Shown: positions 32,405-42,124, counted from the first letter of the stretch. The stretch: 64,000 nt of DNA from SIG607 sp045648445 (GCA_045648445.1 JAZRNY010000033.1:1-64000); one strand, 5' to 3'. Numbers and translations: made by a program. Notes: generated from the letters alone by a model not told the origin.

Positions 32405-33700
32405 ATGCTTAGTTATAATATTACTGTGGGTGAAAACGGTAACCTTATGTTTGCAGGTTATAATACCGTTGAACTTGCAAAAAAATACGGCACTCCTCTT
32501 TATCTTATGGATGAAACAATGATAAGAGAGCGTATGCGTATATATAAAAAAGCCTTGGCTGATTTTTTCCCTGAAGGTTCTGTTCCTGAATATGCAAGTA
32601 AAGCATTTTCTTGTAAACGCATATATGAGATAGCCGCTGAAGAGGGAATTAATGTAGACGTTGTTTCACCGGGAGAAATTTATACCGCATATAAAGCGGG
32701 ATTTCCAATGGATAGATGTTTCTTTCATTCGAATAATAAAACGGACGCTGATATAGAATTTGCTATTAATCACGGTGTTGGCTGTTTTGTTGTTGATAAT
32801 ACCGACGAACTTATAGCGATAGATAATTTTGCTCAACATCAGGGGATTAAACAACGCGTGATACTAAGGGTTACTCCAGGTATTGACCCACATACTCATA
32901 AAAAGATTTCTACCGGGTCTGAAGAATCGAAGTTCGGTATGTCTATTAAAACCGGCGATGCAAAAAATGCAATTGGTATTGCGTTAAATCTTGATAATAT
33001 TTGTCTTGAAGGTCTGCATTGTCACATCGGTTCTCAGATTTTTGAATCCGAACCTTTTGTAACTGCAGCACAAATTATGACTGAATTTATGGTGCAAATT
33101 AAGGATGAATATTCTTTTTTGATAAAGACGTTGAATCTTGGCGGCGGATTTGGTGTAAAATACGTCGAAAACGACCCTGAAATTGATTATTACGAAAGAA
33201 TAAGAGAAGTTGCTGATAAAGTCAAAAACATTTGTGAGGCCAAAAAATTCCCAATGCCGAGAATTCTTATGGAACCGGGTAGGAGTTTGGTGGCAGATGC
33301 AGGTATGACCCTTTATACCGTTGGCGGTGTTAAGGAAGTTAATGGTTATAAAAATTACGTATCTATCGACGGAGGTATGACTGATAATCCAAGATATGCG
33401 CTATATGGTTCGCAGTACACCGTTTATAATGCTACTAATGCCGATAAGGAACCTGACTACGTTGCTACAATAGCAGGAAGATGTTGTGAATCGGGCGATT
33501 TAATTCAAGAAGATGTTAAAATCGTTAAACCTAAAAGGAATGATATAATAGCGGTAGCAACTACCGGCGCATACAATTATTCTATGGCATCTAATTATAA
33601 CAGAGTTGCTCGTCCTCCTGTAGTTATGCTTAGCGAAAACGGCGACTATTTGGCTGTAAGACGTGAAAATCTTGATGATTTAATTGCATTAGATATATAA
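32405..33700 (+). CDS. lysA: Diaminopimelate decarboxylase
   Basis: LysA decarboxylates meso-diaminopimelate to L-lysine with pyridoxal phosphate. About 431 residues. The PLP lysine is in PEYASKAFSCKRI; HKKISTGSEESKFGM, LHCHIGSQI, LNLGGGFGVKY, MEPGRSLVADAG and CCESGDLIQED are diagnostic. ATG at 32405 with AGAGG upstream, 13 bases after dapA; the frame is open to 32378 but that part overlaps dapA. Sharing the lysine riboswitch fits feedback by the end product. Confidence 0.97.
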   Translation: MLSYNITVGENGNLMFAGYNTVELAKKYGTPLYLMDETMIRERMRIYKKALADFFPEGSVPEYASKAFSCKRIYEIAAEEGINVDVVSPGEIYTAYKAGFPMDRCFFHSNNKTDADIEFAINHGVGCFVVDNTDELIAIDNFAQHQGIKQRVILRVTPGIDPHTHKKISTGSEESKFGMSIKTGDAKNAIGIALNLDNICLEGLHCHIGSQIFESEPFVTAAQIMTEFMVQIKDEYSFLIKTLNLGGGFGVKYVENDPEIDYYERIREVADKVKNICEAKKFPMPRILMEPGRSLVADAGMTLYTVGGVKEVNGYKNYVSIDGGMTDNPRYALYGSQYTVYNATNADKEPDYVATIAGRCCESGDLIQEDVKIVKPKRNDIIAVATTGAYNYSMASNYNRVARPPVVMLSENGDYLAVRRENLDDLIALDI

Positions 33701-33704
33701 AAAT

Positions 33705-33741
33705 AAATCCGATAGGATATCCTATCGGATTTTTATTTTTA
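33705..33741. terminator. Bidirectional terminator after lysA
   Basis: AAATCCGATAGGA pairs with TCCTATCGGATTT around TA, then a T run; the convergent minus-strand gene ends just inside it. Confidence 0.9.
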
Positions 33742-35148
33742 TTCTTTACCGTTCCAACAGTAAGTACAAAGCTTATCATTATCTAAATCAATAGCGTCAA
33801 GCATATCGTCAAGTCGTTGGTACTGTAGGGAAGTGAAATGTAATTTTTTACAAATAGAGTCAACCATATCATTGTATTTTTTGCTATCGGGATTTGCATA
33901 TTCGTCAAGCATTTCCTGAGTAAAATCGGTAGTGCCTTCAAGTTCGCTTATAGTTTTTCTTGTGATAAGTTCCATTTGAGAACCGGAACGAGAAAAACCA
34001 AGATATTTACAACTATATAAAATCGGGGGACAGGCAGGACGAATGTGAACTTCTTTAGCACCGCTTTCATAAAGAAAATCGGTGGTTTCGCGCATTTGTG
34101 TTCCTCTCACAATAGAGTCGTCAATCAGCAAAAGACTTTTACCGTCAATAAGATCGTGAATCGGAATTAGTTTCATTTTTGCGATTAAATTACGTTTGCT
34201 CTGATGTGTAGGGGTAAATGAACGAGGCCAAGTGGGAGTGTATTTAACAAAAGGACGCGCATAGTGAACTCCAGATTCATTGGCGTATCCAATTGCATGA
34301 GCAACACCTGAGTCCGGAACGCCTGCTACCAAATCGGGTTTTATATTATCTCTGCGAGCAAGTGATTGACCGCATTTATAACGCATATTTTCCACGTTAA
34401 TGCCTTCGTAACTTGATGCGGGGTAACCGTAATATACCCAAAGAAAAGTGCAAATTTTCATATCGTTTTGCGGCGAAACTAATGTTTTAACGCCGCTATG
34501 GTCCATTACTGTTATTTCACCGGGGCCAAGTTGTTTATAATCAGTGTAGCCTAAATTTAAGTAAGCAAAACTTTCAAAACTATAACAATAGCCGTCAGAT
34601 TTTTTACCAATTGAAATGGGTGTTCTGCCAAATTTATCACGGGCAGCATAAATTCCTTTTGGAGTTAATGCAAGAATGCTGATTGAACCGTCGACTACTT
34701 CCTGCGCATACTTAATACCTTCAACAAAATTATCTTTTTGATTGATTAAAGATGCGATTAATTCGGTAGGATTAACTTCGCCGTTGTTCATTTCAAAGAA
34801 GTGCGCGTTTGTATTTGTTACCATATTTGCTAGTTCTTCGGCATTATTTATTTTGCCTACGGTAGTAATTGCAAAGGATCCGTGGTGGGAACGGATAAGT
34901 ATAGGCTGTGCTTCGTAATCTGAAATACAGGCAATACCCATATTTCCTTTCATTGAAGTTGCTTCATCAGAAAATTTTGTTCTGAATGGTGCGTTTTCAA
35001 TATTGTGAATAGATTTATCAAAACCGCTTTTGGTATTATAAACAGCCATACCGGCACGACGAGTGCCAAGGTGAGAATGATAGTCTACACCATAAAATAA
35101 ATCAAATACACAATCTTCTTTTGATACAACTCCGAAAAAACCGCCCAT
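33739..35148 (-). CDS. PurF-like amidophosphoribosyltransferase without N-terminal cysteine
   Basis: 469 residues with PurF layout: an N-terminal class II glutamine amidotransferase fold (about 1-240) and a phosphoribosyltransferase domain (about 245-420) with the PRPP loop SLLLIDDSIVRGTQ. In true PurF the glutaminase nucleophile is the first residue of the mature chain, usually MCG. Here the protein begins MGGFFGVVSKEDC, so glycine replaces cysteine and no propeptide precedes it; the nearest cysteine is residue 13. Glutamine-dependent activity is therefore doubtful. It may use ammonia, or be a regulatory or re-purposed paralog. C-terminal CTYCWNG could bind a metal. It is monocistronic, not in a purine operon. 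Confidence 0.85.
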   Translation of the reverse strand: MGGFFGVVSKEDCVFDLFYGVDYHSHLGTRRAGMAVYNTKSGFDKSIHNIENAPFRTKFSDEATSMKGNMGIACISDYEAQPILIRSHHGSFAITTVGKINNAEELANMVTNTNAHFFEMNNGEVNPTELIASLINQKDNFVEGIKYAQEVVDGSISILALTPKGIYAARDKFGRTPISIGKKSDGYCYSFESFAYLNLGYTDYKQLGPGEITVMDHSGVKTLVSPQNDMKICTFLWVYYGYPASSYEGINVENMRYKCGQSLARRDNIKPDLVAGVPDSGVAHAIGYANESGVHYARPFVKYTPTWPRSFTPTHQSKRNLIAKMKLIPIHDLIDGKSLLLIDDSIVRGTQMRETTDFLYESGAKEVHIRPACPPILYSCKYLGFSRSGSQMELITRKTISELEGTTDFTQEMLDEYANPDSKKYNDMVDSICKKLHFTSLQYQRLDDMLDAIDLDNDKLCTYCWNGKE

Positions 35149-35178
35149 AACATAAATCCTTTCAAAAAATATATTTTT

Positions 35179-35218
35179 ATTATAACAAACTTTTTCTGTT
35201 AAATAAAGAAAAAGTTTG
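35179..35218. promoter_or_regulatory. Promoter and inverted repeat upstream of the PurF-like gene
   Basis: A perfect 11-base inverted repeat (CAAACTTTTTC at 35186-35196, GAAAAAGTTTG at 35208-35218, loop of 11) lies directly upstream of a minus-strand TATAAT (35179-35184). It covers the spacer and -35 region, so it is a candidate operator. No long T run follows, which argues against a terminator. Confidence 0.5.
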
Positions 35219-35289
35219 ATTTTTAGTGTAAAAAAATTAATGCATTTTTATAGTGAATTTTGTATAAAGAGTATATTATATGTATAATA

Positions 35290-35321
35290 AAAAGACAGAT
35301 TGTAAACCAATCTGCCTTTTT
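35290..35321. terminator. Terminator after the GH16 lipoprotein gene
   Basis: AAAAGACAGATTG pairs with CAATCTGCCTTTT around TAAAC with one mismatch; on the minus strand it is followed by a T run. It ends surface locus A. Confidence 0.8.
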
Positions 35322-35325
35322 GTTA

Positions 35326-37191
35326 TTAATATTGAGCGCCAACAGCGTTGTTGGGGTAGGTGATTTTTGTTTCACCGTCTTTTTGTCTTTCCGGCCAAGC
35401 TGTGATTAACTGAGCACCCATTTCTTCGCTTTGATAAATACGAACGTAGTCAACGAGAAGTTCGCTTAATACCGGATGTTCATCAGTTTTATAGGTAACA
35501 CCGTATGTTGCACAACCCATTCTGCAACGCATAATAAAGTAGTTCATAAGACAGTGTACGGATACAGAGTTGTTATCCTCGAACTGATAGTCGAAATACT
35601 TTTTACCGTCGAATGCAAACTTGTAGCAGGTATCATCCCAATAGTAACTGAATACGTGATAATCTTCGGTAAGGTCTCCGCCGTAATCTTCGCTGTAATA
35701 AAGATTATTATTATTTTTCTTGGTTTGATACATTGCTATACCGCCGATACCGTTGTGACCGTTACCTGCAGCGCCACCGTTTTTGTCGTGCTGATTCCAC
35801 CATCTGTGGATAGCGCTACCGTAATGAGTATTTCTACCGTAGTTTTCGAGAATATCAATTTCTGTCATACAGGTACGGTTCTGTCCGCCAAAGCGCTTGT
35901 CGTAATCATCGCCGCTCGTTGTAGAACCATTAACCCAAAGGGAAACAGCGGCAGGAACGTCGGCAAGATTTGCGCGGATTTCCATAATACCGTAGCGGAA
36001 GGTCATGGTCCAATAGGATGAAATCTGTGCGCCAACAAAGTCTTTATCGGTAACTCTTTGAGTAAGCATATGAAGGTTACCGTCACTCTGATAAATAAGG
36101 TCCTGAAGATTGCTGCCCTTATATAAGCATTCACCATGTACGTTTTGCCAATATCCGGTACCGCCAAGATTGGAATCATATGCTTTAGCTGTAACTTCGT
36201 TACGGTAATCGCCCCATTTATTAAGGTCGGTTACGGTGCCTTCAAATTCATCATTCCAGTTAAGAGTGTAAGCACCCTTAGCGGTAGCATCGTATTTGCC
36301 GTTTATGGTATGCCCGTCAGACCAGTTGAAAGTAACGCCTGTATCAATTGATTTTTGGATTTCATTATAAAGGTATTCAAGACCTGCTCTTGTAGCTAAA
36401 TCACTACCACCCTTAACAACGAGCTTTGTTCCAACTACTTTAATAATAAAGTTGTCGCCTTCAACGCTTACACCTTGAGATTCGGGACGACTGGTGTCGC
36501 CTGCAAGAATTTCGTATTTTGTTTCTTCCTTAAAGTCGTGGTAAAGTGTCATAGGATAGTTATTATTACTGTAAAGAGTAACAATATCCTCAGCAATAAT
36601 ACCTGCAAGGTAAATGAAGTGGCGTGGAATAACCATATTAAAGGTACCAAGATCAACTCCGTTTACAGCATTACCGAGAGTGCTTGCGGGACATTCGTAA
36701 AGGAATTCATACTTTGATTTAAGGGTTGCCCATGTTTCAAAAGATTGACAGAAGGTTTGTGCAAACCATTCACAAGCATTTAAAAGAACGGTGTCGCTAA
36801 CTGCTTGAATACAAATTTTATCATTAATAACCGTTACAATAAAGTCTTTGAGATTGTTTTTACGATTATTAACAAGTTTATTATAGGCAATAGTTGATTC
36901 TTCTCGATTGGTATGACCGATAAGGATTTCGTAGTTGTTATCGTAATCTTCGATAGCGTCGTCCTTAGCCATAGTTATCTGAACACCTAAATTTTCTTTA
37001 AGCGCGCTTCTGATTGTTCTGGCAGCATCCTGAATTTCAGGTGCTGCTTCAGAATCACCGGTACGAGTGATAGTGTAAATAAATCTGCCATCGTCGTTTA
37101 GCCCTGCGGGTACTGATTTGCCTGCGCAGGCAGAAAGGGCAATAACTAATGCGAATACTAAAACTAATGCTAAAATTCTTTTAATTTTCAT
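35326..37191 (-). CDS. GH16 glycosidase lipoprotein (locus A)
   Basis: 621 residues. Lipoprotein signal peptide with lipobox LSAC at about residue 22. Two related N-terminal domains follow (about 35-165 and 175-290), each with a YEILIGHTNREES-type motif (second copy YEILAGDTSRPES). A GH16 catalytic jelly roll covers about 315-600: LNWNDEFEG, then the catalytic ExDxxE as Glu444, Asp446 and Glu449 in EIDILENYG, and a closing LVDYVRIYQ. GH16 enzymes cleave beta-1,3/1,4-glucans or galactans; this substrate is unknown. Exposed on the cell surface. It follows the giant repeat protein by 19 bases, and a paralogous pair is at 54.9-61.6 kb. Confidence 0.9.
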   Translation of the reverse strand: MKIKRILALVLVFALVIALSACAGKSVPAGLNDDGRFIYTITRTGDSEAAPEIQDAARTIRSALKENLGVQITMAKDDAIEDYDNNYEILIGHTNREESTIAYNKLVNNRKNNLKDFIVTVINDKICIQAVSDTVLLNACEWFAQTFCQSFETWATLKSKYEFLYECPASTLGNAVNGVDLGTFNMVIPRHFIYLAGIIAEDIVTLYSNNNYPMTLYHDFKEETKYEILAGDTSRPESQGVSVEGDNFIIKVVGTKLVVKGGSDLATRAGLEYLYNEIQKSIDTGVTFNWSDGHTINGKYDATAKGAYTLNWNDEFEGTVTDLNKWGDYRNEVTAKAYDSNLGGTGYWQNVHGECLYKGSNLQDLIYQSDGNLHMLTQRVTDKDFVGAQISSYWTMTFRYGIMEIRANLADVPAAVSLWVNGSTTSGDDYDKRFGGQNRTCMTEIDILENYGRNTHYGSAIHRWWNQHDKNGGAAGNGHNGIGGIAMYQTKKNNNNLYYSEDYGGDLTEDYHVFSYYWDDTCYKFAFDGKKYFDYQFEDNNSVSVHCLMNYFIMRCRMGCATYGVTYKTDEHPVLSELLVDYVRIYQSEEMGAQLITAWPERQKDGETKITYPNNAVGAQY

Positions 37192-37210
37192 AATAAATTA
37201 CCGTCCTTTC

Positions 37211-40200
37211 TTAAGCCTTTTTCTTTTTGATAATAACGAAAACTACTGCTGCGGCTGCAATAACTAAAACTGCTGCACCTACAATAATTATCCAAAGAAC
37301 AGGAGATGAACCACCTGTGAGGGATGTATCGATAATAGTACTGATATCAACACCGTCGCTCATAGTCTTAGCGCCTATTAAGTGTTCAGTAAATTCAACG
37401 GGTGTTGAAAGGGGAGTTTCGTTTGCAATAGTAAAGGTGAAGTCATCGAAGAAGAGTTCAACCTGACCGGGAGTCTGAAGGCTTACAAAGTCTTCTACAG
37501 AGTTGAACGTGTAGGAAACCTCGTGCCACTGACCGTCTGCAAGGTCAGCTATTGCAACAACGGGGTAGTAGTCACCCATAGTATCCCAAGCGTAGTTATA
37601 GGTTCGGCAGGAAACAATTTTAATTGCGCCGTCTGTGTGTTTATGAGCGCCCATTTTAACCTTAAAGTTAACGGTATAACGCTCGCCTTCGGCAATCATA
37701 TTATGGCGGCTCAAAATAAGCGCATTTTCGTTGAAGTTGGTATTACCTTTTCTGCGTAAAGAGTATCTACCGCCTGTAACGTTATCCTTGCTGTTACCGT
37801 TTGCCTGGCTATCGTATATCTCATAGTCAAAGTCAAAAGCTCCATACACGTGGAAAGCTTTCAGCGTATTTGTGTAAAAATCAGTTTCAAATCCTGCGGA
37901 AACCTGTTTGTTTAAGAAACGTGCATAAATCATTAACGGTTTCTTAGCGTCGAATTTCATATCTTCACGCTTAAGTTCTACGTAACTACCGTTTTCATCC
38001 ATATAGAAATAGCCTTTAAAGTATTTATCGCCAAAAGTAGGAGCTTCGGGAAGCCTTGAAGAATAACTTTGTCCGGTTTTGCCGTTTAATACTGTGGGAA
38101 GACCTTTACATCCGCCACTATCAACAACAACAATGCCGTTTCCTAAAGGAATTTGTTTAACAACAATGTTATCAAAAAGTATGATTCCGTCTCCGCCACC
38201 GGTTATTTCCATGAATAAACCTGTTGTACCTTCAGTTAATTTAGAGCCATCTACAAGCAAATATGCCTGATGCCATTTTCCAACCTCGGTATCGGTGGAA
38301 ACAGTAATACGGCTACCTTTGATATAAGAGCCCCAATAGTTGTGGGGTTGTGCGGTACAAATTGCAATTGTTGTTGGGTTAGAAGGCTTTTTAGAAATAT
38401 AGTAGTTGATAGTTAATACGTAAGTGTTTTTGTTATTTATGCTATATGTGCTATTGGTGTTAGCAAGAGGGAAGTAAGAAGCATAGGTCTGGTTAGGAGT
38501 TCTGTCAACCTCAATAACCTTGCTGCCCGATAGAGCTTTAGAATTAGTCTTTGCGTGAGCATCTCTTCTGATATTAACAGATGCATCCTCACCACGATGT
38601 GGTACGTTGAATTTTTCAAAAGTGAAGGTAACTTCGGTAGAATCCTTCCAGCCTGCGAAAACAGTAAGTGCTGTATCTGCAGCAAATTCAGTTAATTCGA
38701 ATTTGGTAGTGCATTCAACGTCAGTGAACCAACCTGTAAAGTTTTTACCAAAGGCGGTGGGTTTTGCAGGAAGTGTGATTTTTTGTCCTGCTTCACCTTT
38801 AACGAGTTCGGTTTTTTCACCTGCAGTATAATCAAAGAAGATGTAAGGAGCATCAATTCTTTCGACCATAAAGTCATCAACGTAACCATCAACGTAGTCC
38901 TCAGGTTGAGAGGTGGTACAGTTGAATTTTAACATAAGTGAGTTAGCACTTGAAACTTCAATAACCGGTGAAATGTAATACTCAACGTATTTCCATTCTT
39001 TATCTGTTGCCTTAACGGTTGTTAAGGTGGGGGTAAGAGTTTTATAACCGGGAGCAAATACGTTAGAGGCGTTAGCGGTTGCTAATGCTACGGTGAAGTC
39101 AGACTTACTGTTTTTACCGGATTTAACATAGAACGATACTTTATATACAACGCCGTCGCTAACCTCACACATCTTAATACTGTTATCGACACCTGCTGCG
39201 CGTTCATACATGGTAGTTGGGGCAGCATCGTTTGGACGCTTATAAGTTTTGTCACCGTCGTGCAAGAAGTTAAGCGCATAGTCGTCACCGTAACCTACGC
39301 CTTTACCTTCTTTAACAGAAAGTGAATAATAAGCTCTTTCGCTTACTTTTAATTCGTAGGGGAGTTTTTCGAATACTATAGGAGCTATACTCCATTTAGC
39401 GTAAACTACTGTAACGCCCGAAGGAATTGTTGTAGCGGTGAAAGGTTCGGTACAGTCAGTGTCAAGATACCAACCTAAGAGTTCGCTCTTGCCGTTTTTA
39501 AGGTTAGGAGCAGTGAAACTGTCACCTGCAGTACCAACAACTACAGCAGGAAGAACACCACTTGCATTACCGTTAAAGTAAATAACGTCGCCACTGAGTG
39601 CTTCAACAGATAAGTCGTCTATATATACGTGTGAATATGTTTTTTCATTAAATTCAGAAGGAAGTATCTGTAAGTATAACGCAGTTGCATTAGCTACAGT
39701 AACGTTAGGAATGAAATAGATTTCTCTATATACCCAATCGGTTTCTGTTGTTTTTACTGTGATTTTTGTGTCGTTGTAGCTAACGTAACCTGCGGACCAA
39801 ATATTGTCGGCTGCTGTAGAAAGGTTGATAGTAGCATCGGTATTGGAGTCGGAAGCAGCTTTTGTATAGAAAGAAATCTTATAAGGAATGCCGCTGATTA
39901 TGTTTCCGATTTTTACGCTATTATCAATAGAACCTGCGCGCTTATAAAGAATTGTAGGTGCAGTATCGTTAGGACGCTGATAAGAAGCATCACCGTCAAA
40001 TAAGAACTGAAGCGCATAATCGTCGCCGTTACCAAGGTTTTTACCATTCTTTGCAGAAATAGTATAATAAGCTCTATCAGCATTAGTTAACGGATAGGGA
40101 AGTTTTTCGAAAGCTTCAGGCGCAACACTCCATTTAGCGTAAACGGTAGTAAAGCCTGCAGGAATTGTGGTTGCAGTGAAGGGCTTGGTGCAGTCAGCAT

Positions 40201-41956
40201 CAAGGTACCAACCTAAAAATTCGCATTTACCGTTTTTAAAGGTAGGAGCAGTAAAGTTATCTCCTGCTTTACCTGTAACGACTTCGGCACCAACTCCGTC
40301 AGCATTACCGTTAAAGTAAATAATGTCGCCTGTTACTTCTTCTATCAATACATTATCAACATAAACGTCAACGTAAGAATCAGCAGTTCCATCTAAAGAG
40401 TTAAAATACATATAAAGTACGTTGCTGGAAGCAATTTCAAAGTTGGGGATAAAGAATACTGTTTCCTTAACCCAATCTTTTTCGTCCGCTTTAGCAGTTA
40501 CTTTAGTGTTAGGATAGAGAACTGCGCCTGAATTATATATGTTAGAAGTGTTGGAAGTCATAAAACCTATAGAATAGTCTGACTGACATTCATCACTTGC
40601 TTTTCTATAATATGTAATTTTGTAAAGAGAGCCGTTATTAACTTCACAAAGTCTTATGCAGTAATCCTGTGTAGCGTAGCGCTCATAGAAAATTTGAGGT
40701 TTTGTATCGGTAGGACGCTGATAAGAAGCATCACCATCAAATAAGAAGTTAAGCGCATAATCGTCGTTATAGCCGATACCTTTTTCATTTTTAAATGAAA
40801 GCGCATAAAATGCTCTTAAGGTGATGGAGTAAGGGTGGTTTTTAAAAGTGAGAGGAGCAGCACCCCATTTAGCATAAACGGTGATAGGTTTTCTTTCGAA
40901 TTTGGTTTTATCAAATTCGGTAGTGAATTCTTCATCAGCAAAATAACCCAAAAATTCTGCATCAGCAGGATGAACGAGTTCGGGAAGTGTGAAAGTCTGA
41001 CCACGGGTACCGGTAACAATTTCATCATTACCGTAACCGGTCTTGATTACAACCTGTGATTCATAAGGCTGAGAAATAGGCACTAATTTAACGTCATCAA
41101 TATATACGGTTACGTCTTTGTTTTCGGTAAGATTCATAACCAAATATATATAGTCGTGGTTATCTTTAAACTCGGTGGTAAATTCAAAGCTTGCTTCGTT
41201 CCAACTTGCTTCATTTTTACATTCTATTTTACCGGTGTAATGTTTAGTACCTGTCCAAATGTTATCGTGTGACGCAGAACTTACTGAAAAATTAAAGGAA
41301 GTGTCAGCTTTTTCAACGTAATATTTAAATGTAAGTTTATATAATACGTTGTCCATTGCTCGAATAGCAAGATTAATTTTACGGTCGACGGAGCTCCATC
41401 TTCCTGCAGCATCGTAAGTACCGGCAACTTCAGGATCTTTAACCATAGTAGAATCCCAAGGAATTTTGATAGCGTTGCCGCTATTGTTATATGTAATAGC
41501 AGACTGCTTTTCAGCGCCTTCAAAGAAATTAAGTCTATTGCTTTTTTCTTTAGCGCCGGTAGAAGCGTTTGTCAATACTGTGTATGTGTCCAGTGTGTAG
41601 TTTTCGAAATCCTGTGTGTAAGAAGGATATTCGCCTAACCATTTGGCATACAAGGTAACGTCATCGTTATACAAAACTTCTGCGTATTCGGTTTTGAGTT
41701 TTAAATCGGTGAACCAACCTGCAAACCATTGTTGGTTGCTTGGGTCGAAAGGTTCATCAGGATAAACAATACTTTCGCCTTTGTTGCCCGAAATGGTTTT
41801 TTCGGTGTTGTTGAGCGCGTCAACAAAAGTAATGGTAACAGTACCCGCAGCTTTAACTGCCAAAGCTAATGGGGTGTATATTGCACCAAAAACAATTGTC
41901 AAAACGCAAAGGATACCTAAAATCTTTTTGAATTTTGTTTTTTGTGATTTTAGCAT
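37211..41956 (-). CDS. Giant surface protein with six InlB-type repeats and jelly-roll modules (locus A)
   Basis: About 1581 residues. N-terminal signal peptide (KFKKILGILCVLTIVFGAIY, cleavage after about AVKAA), a C-terminal membrane helix and a KKKK tail. Between them, six modules alternate an InlB/Flg_new-type repeat (about 65 residues, ending FxGWFTD...TLYAKW) with a beta-rich domain of about 130-190 residues ending in VYVDNVLIEE-like strands, as in carbohydrate-binding modules of the CBM4/9 type. Modules three and four are most alike. Probably a glycan-binding or adhesive surface protein; binding is inferred. Start at ATG 41956 after AAAAAGGAGAATTGTTT. First gene of the operon with the GH16 lipoprotein. 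Confidence 0.88.
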   Translation of the reverse strand: MLKSQKTKFKKILGILCVLTIVFGAIYTPLALAVKAAGTVTITFVDALNNTEKTISGNKGESIVYPDEPFDPSNQQWFAGWFTDLKLKTEYAEVLYNDDVTLYAKWLGEYPSYTQDFENYTLDTYTVLTNASTGAKEKSNRLNFFEGAEKQSAITYNNSGNAIKIPWDSTMVKDPEVAGTYDAAGRWSSVDRKINLAIRAMDNVLYKLTFKYYVEKADTSFNFSVSSASHDNIWTGTKHYTGKIECKNEASWNEASFEFTTEFKDNHDYIYLVMNLTENKDVTVYIDDVKLVPISQPYESQVVIKTGYGNDEIVTGTRGQTFTLPELVHPADAEFLGYFADEEFTTEFDKTKFERKPITVYAKWGAAPLTFKNHPYSITLRAFYALSFKNEKGIGYNDDYALNFLFDGDASYQRPTDTKPQIFYERYATQDYCIRLCEVNNGSLYKITYYRKASDECQSDYSIGFMTSNTSNIYNSGAVLYPNTKVTAKADEKDWVKETVFFIPNFEIASSNVLYMYFNSLDGTADSYVDVYVDNVLIEEVTGDIIYFNGNADGVGAEVVTGKAGDNFTAPTFKNGKCEFLGWYLDADCTKPFTATTIPAGFTTVYAKWSVAPEAFEKLPYPLTNADRAYYTISAKNGKNLGNGDDYALQFLFDGDASYQRPNDTAPTILYKRAGSIDNSVKIGNIISGIPYKISFYTKAASDSNTDATINLSTAADNIWSAGYVSYNDTKITVKTTETDWVYREIYFIPNVTVANATALYLQILPSEFNEKTYSHVYIDDLSVEALSGDVIYFNGNASGVLPAVVVGTAGDSFTAPNLKNGKSELLGWYLDTDCTEPFTATTIPSGVTVVYAKWSIAPIVFEKLPYELKVSERAYYSLSVKEGKGVGYGDDYALNFLHDGDKTYKRPNDAAPTTMYERAAGVDNSIKMCEVSDGVVYKVSFYVKSGKNSKSDFTVALATANASNVFAPGYKTLTPTLTTVKATDKEWKYVEYYISPVIEVSSANSLMLKFNCTTSQPEDYVDGYVDDFMVERIDAPYIFFDYTAGEKTELVKGEAGQKITLPAKPTAFGKNFTGWFTDVECTTKFELTEFAADTALTVFAGWKDSTEVTFTFEKFNVPHRGEDASVNIRRDAHAKTNSKALSGSKVIEVDRTPNQTYASYFPLANTNSTYSINNKNTYVLTINYYISKKPSNPTTIAICTAQPHNYWGSYIKGSRITVSTDTEVGKWHQAYLLVDGSKLTEGTTGLFMEITGGGDGIILFDNIVVKQIPLGNGIVVVDSGGCKGLPTVLNGKTGQSYSSRLPEAPTFGDKYFKGYFYMDENGSYVELKREDMKFDAKKPLMIYARFLNKQVSAGFETDFYTNTLKAFHVYGAFDFDYEIYDSQANGNSKDNVTGGRYSLRRKGNTNFNENALILSRHNMIAEGERYTVNFKVKMGAHKHTDGAIKIVSCRTYNYAWDTMGDYYPVVAIADLADGQWHEVSYTFNSVEDFVSLQTPGQVELFFDDFTFTIANETPLSTPVEFTEHLIGAKTMSDGVDISTIIDTSLTGGSSPVLWIIIVGAAVLVIAAAAVVFVIIKKKKA

Positions 41957-41984
41957 AAACAATTCTCCTTTTTAAAAATTTACG

Positions 41985-42021
41985 TATACATTGTATTATA
42001 AAAGTTTTTAGAAAACAATAG
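41985..42021 (-). promoter_or_regulatory. Promoter of surface locus A
   Basis: On the minus strand a TATAAT lies about 40 bases before the start codon. The best -35 is TTGCTA, 18 bases upstream, overlapping the edge of the proximal direct repeat. This weak -35 suits activation by a protein bound at 42022-42054. Confidence 0.45.
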
Positions 42022-42054
42022 CAAATCGTTCAAATTATTGACATATCGTTCAAA
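42022..42054. promoter_or_regulatory. Paired direct repeats, probable AraC-type operator (locus A)
   Basis: CAAATCGTTCAAA (42022-42034) and CATATCGTTCAAA (42042-42054) are 20 bases apart in the same orientation, with TTATTGA between. The block differs at only four of 33 positions from that upstream of the uronate operon at 22021-22053, and like it abuts the promoter of a minus-strand carbohydrate operon. Confidence 0.65.
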
Positions 42055-42124
42055 TTATGGATGATTTTTAATAAAAACGTTAAGAAAAAATTAACATATA
42101 ACCCATAAAATAGGTAATTTGGCA

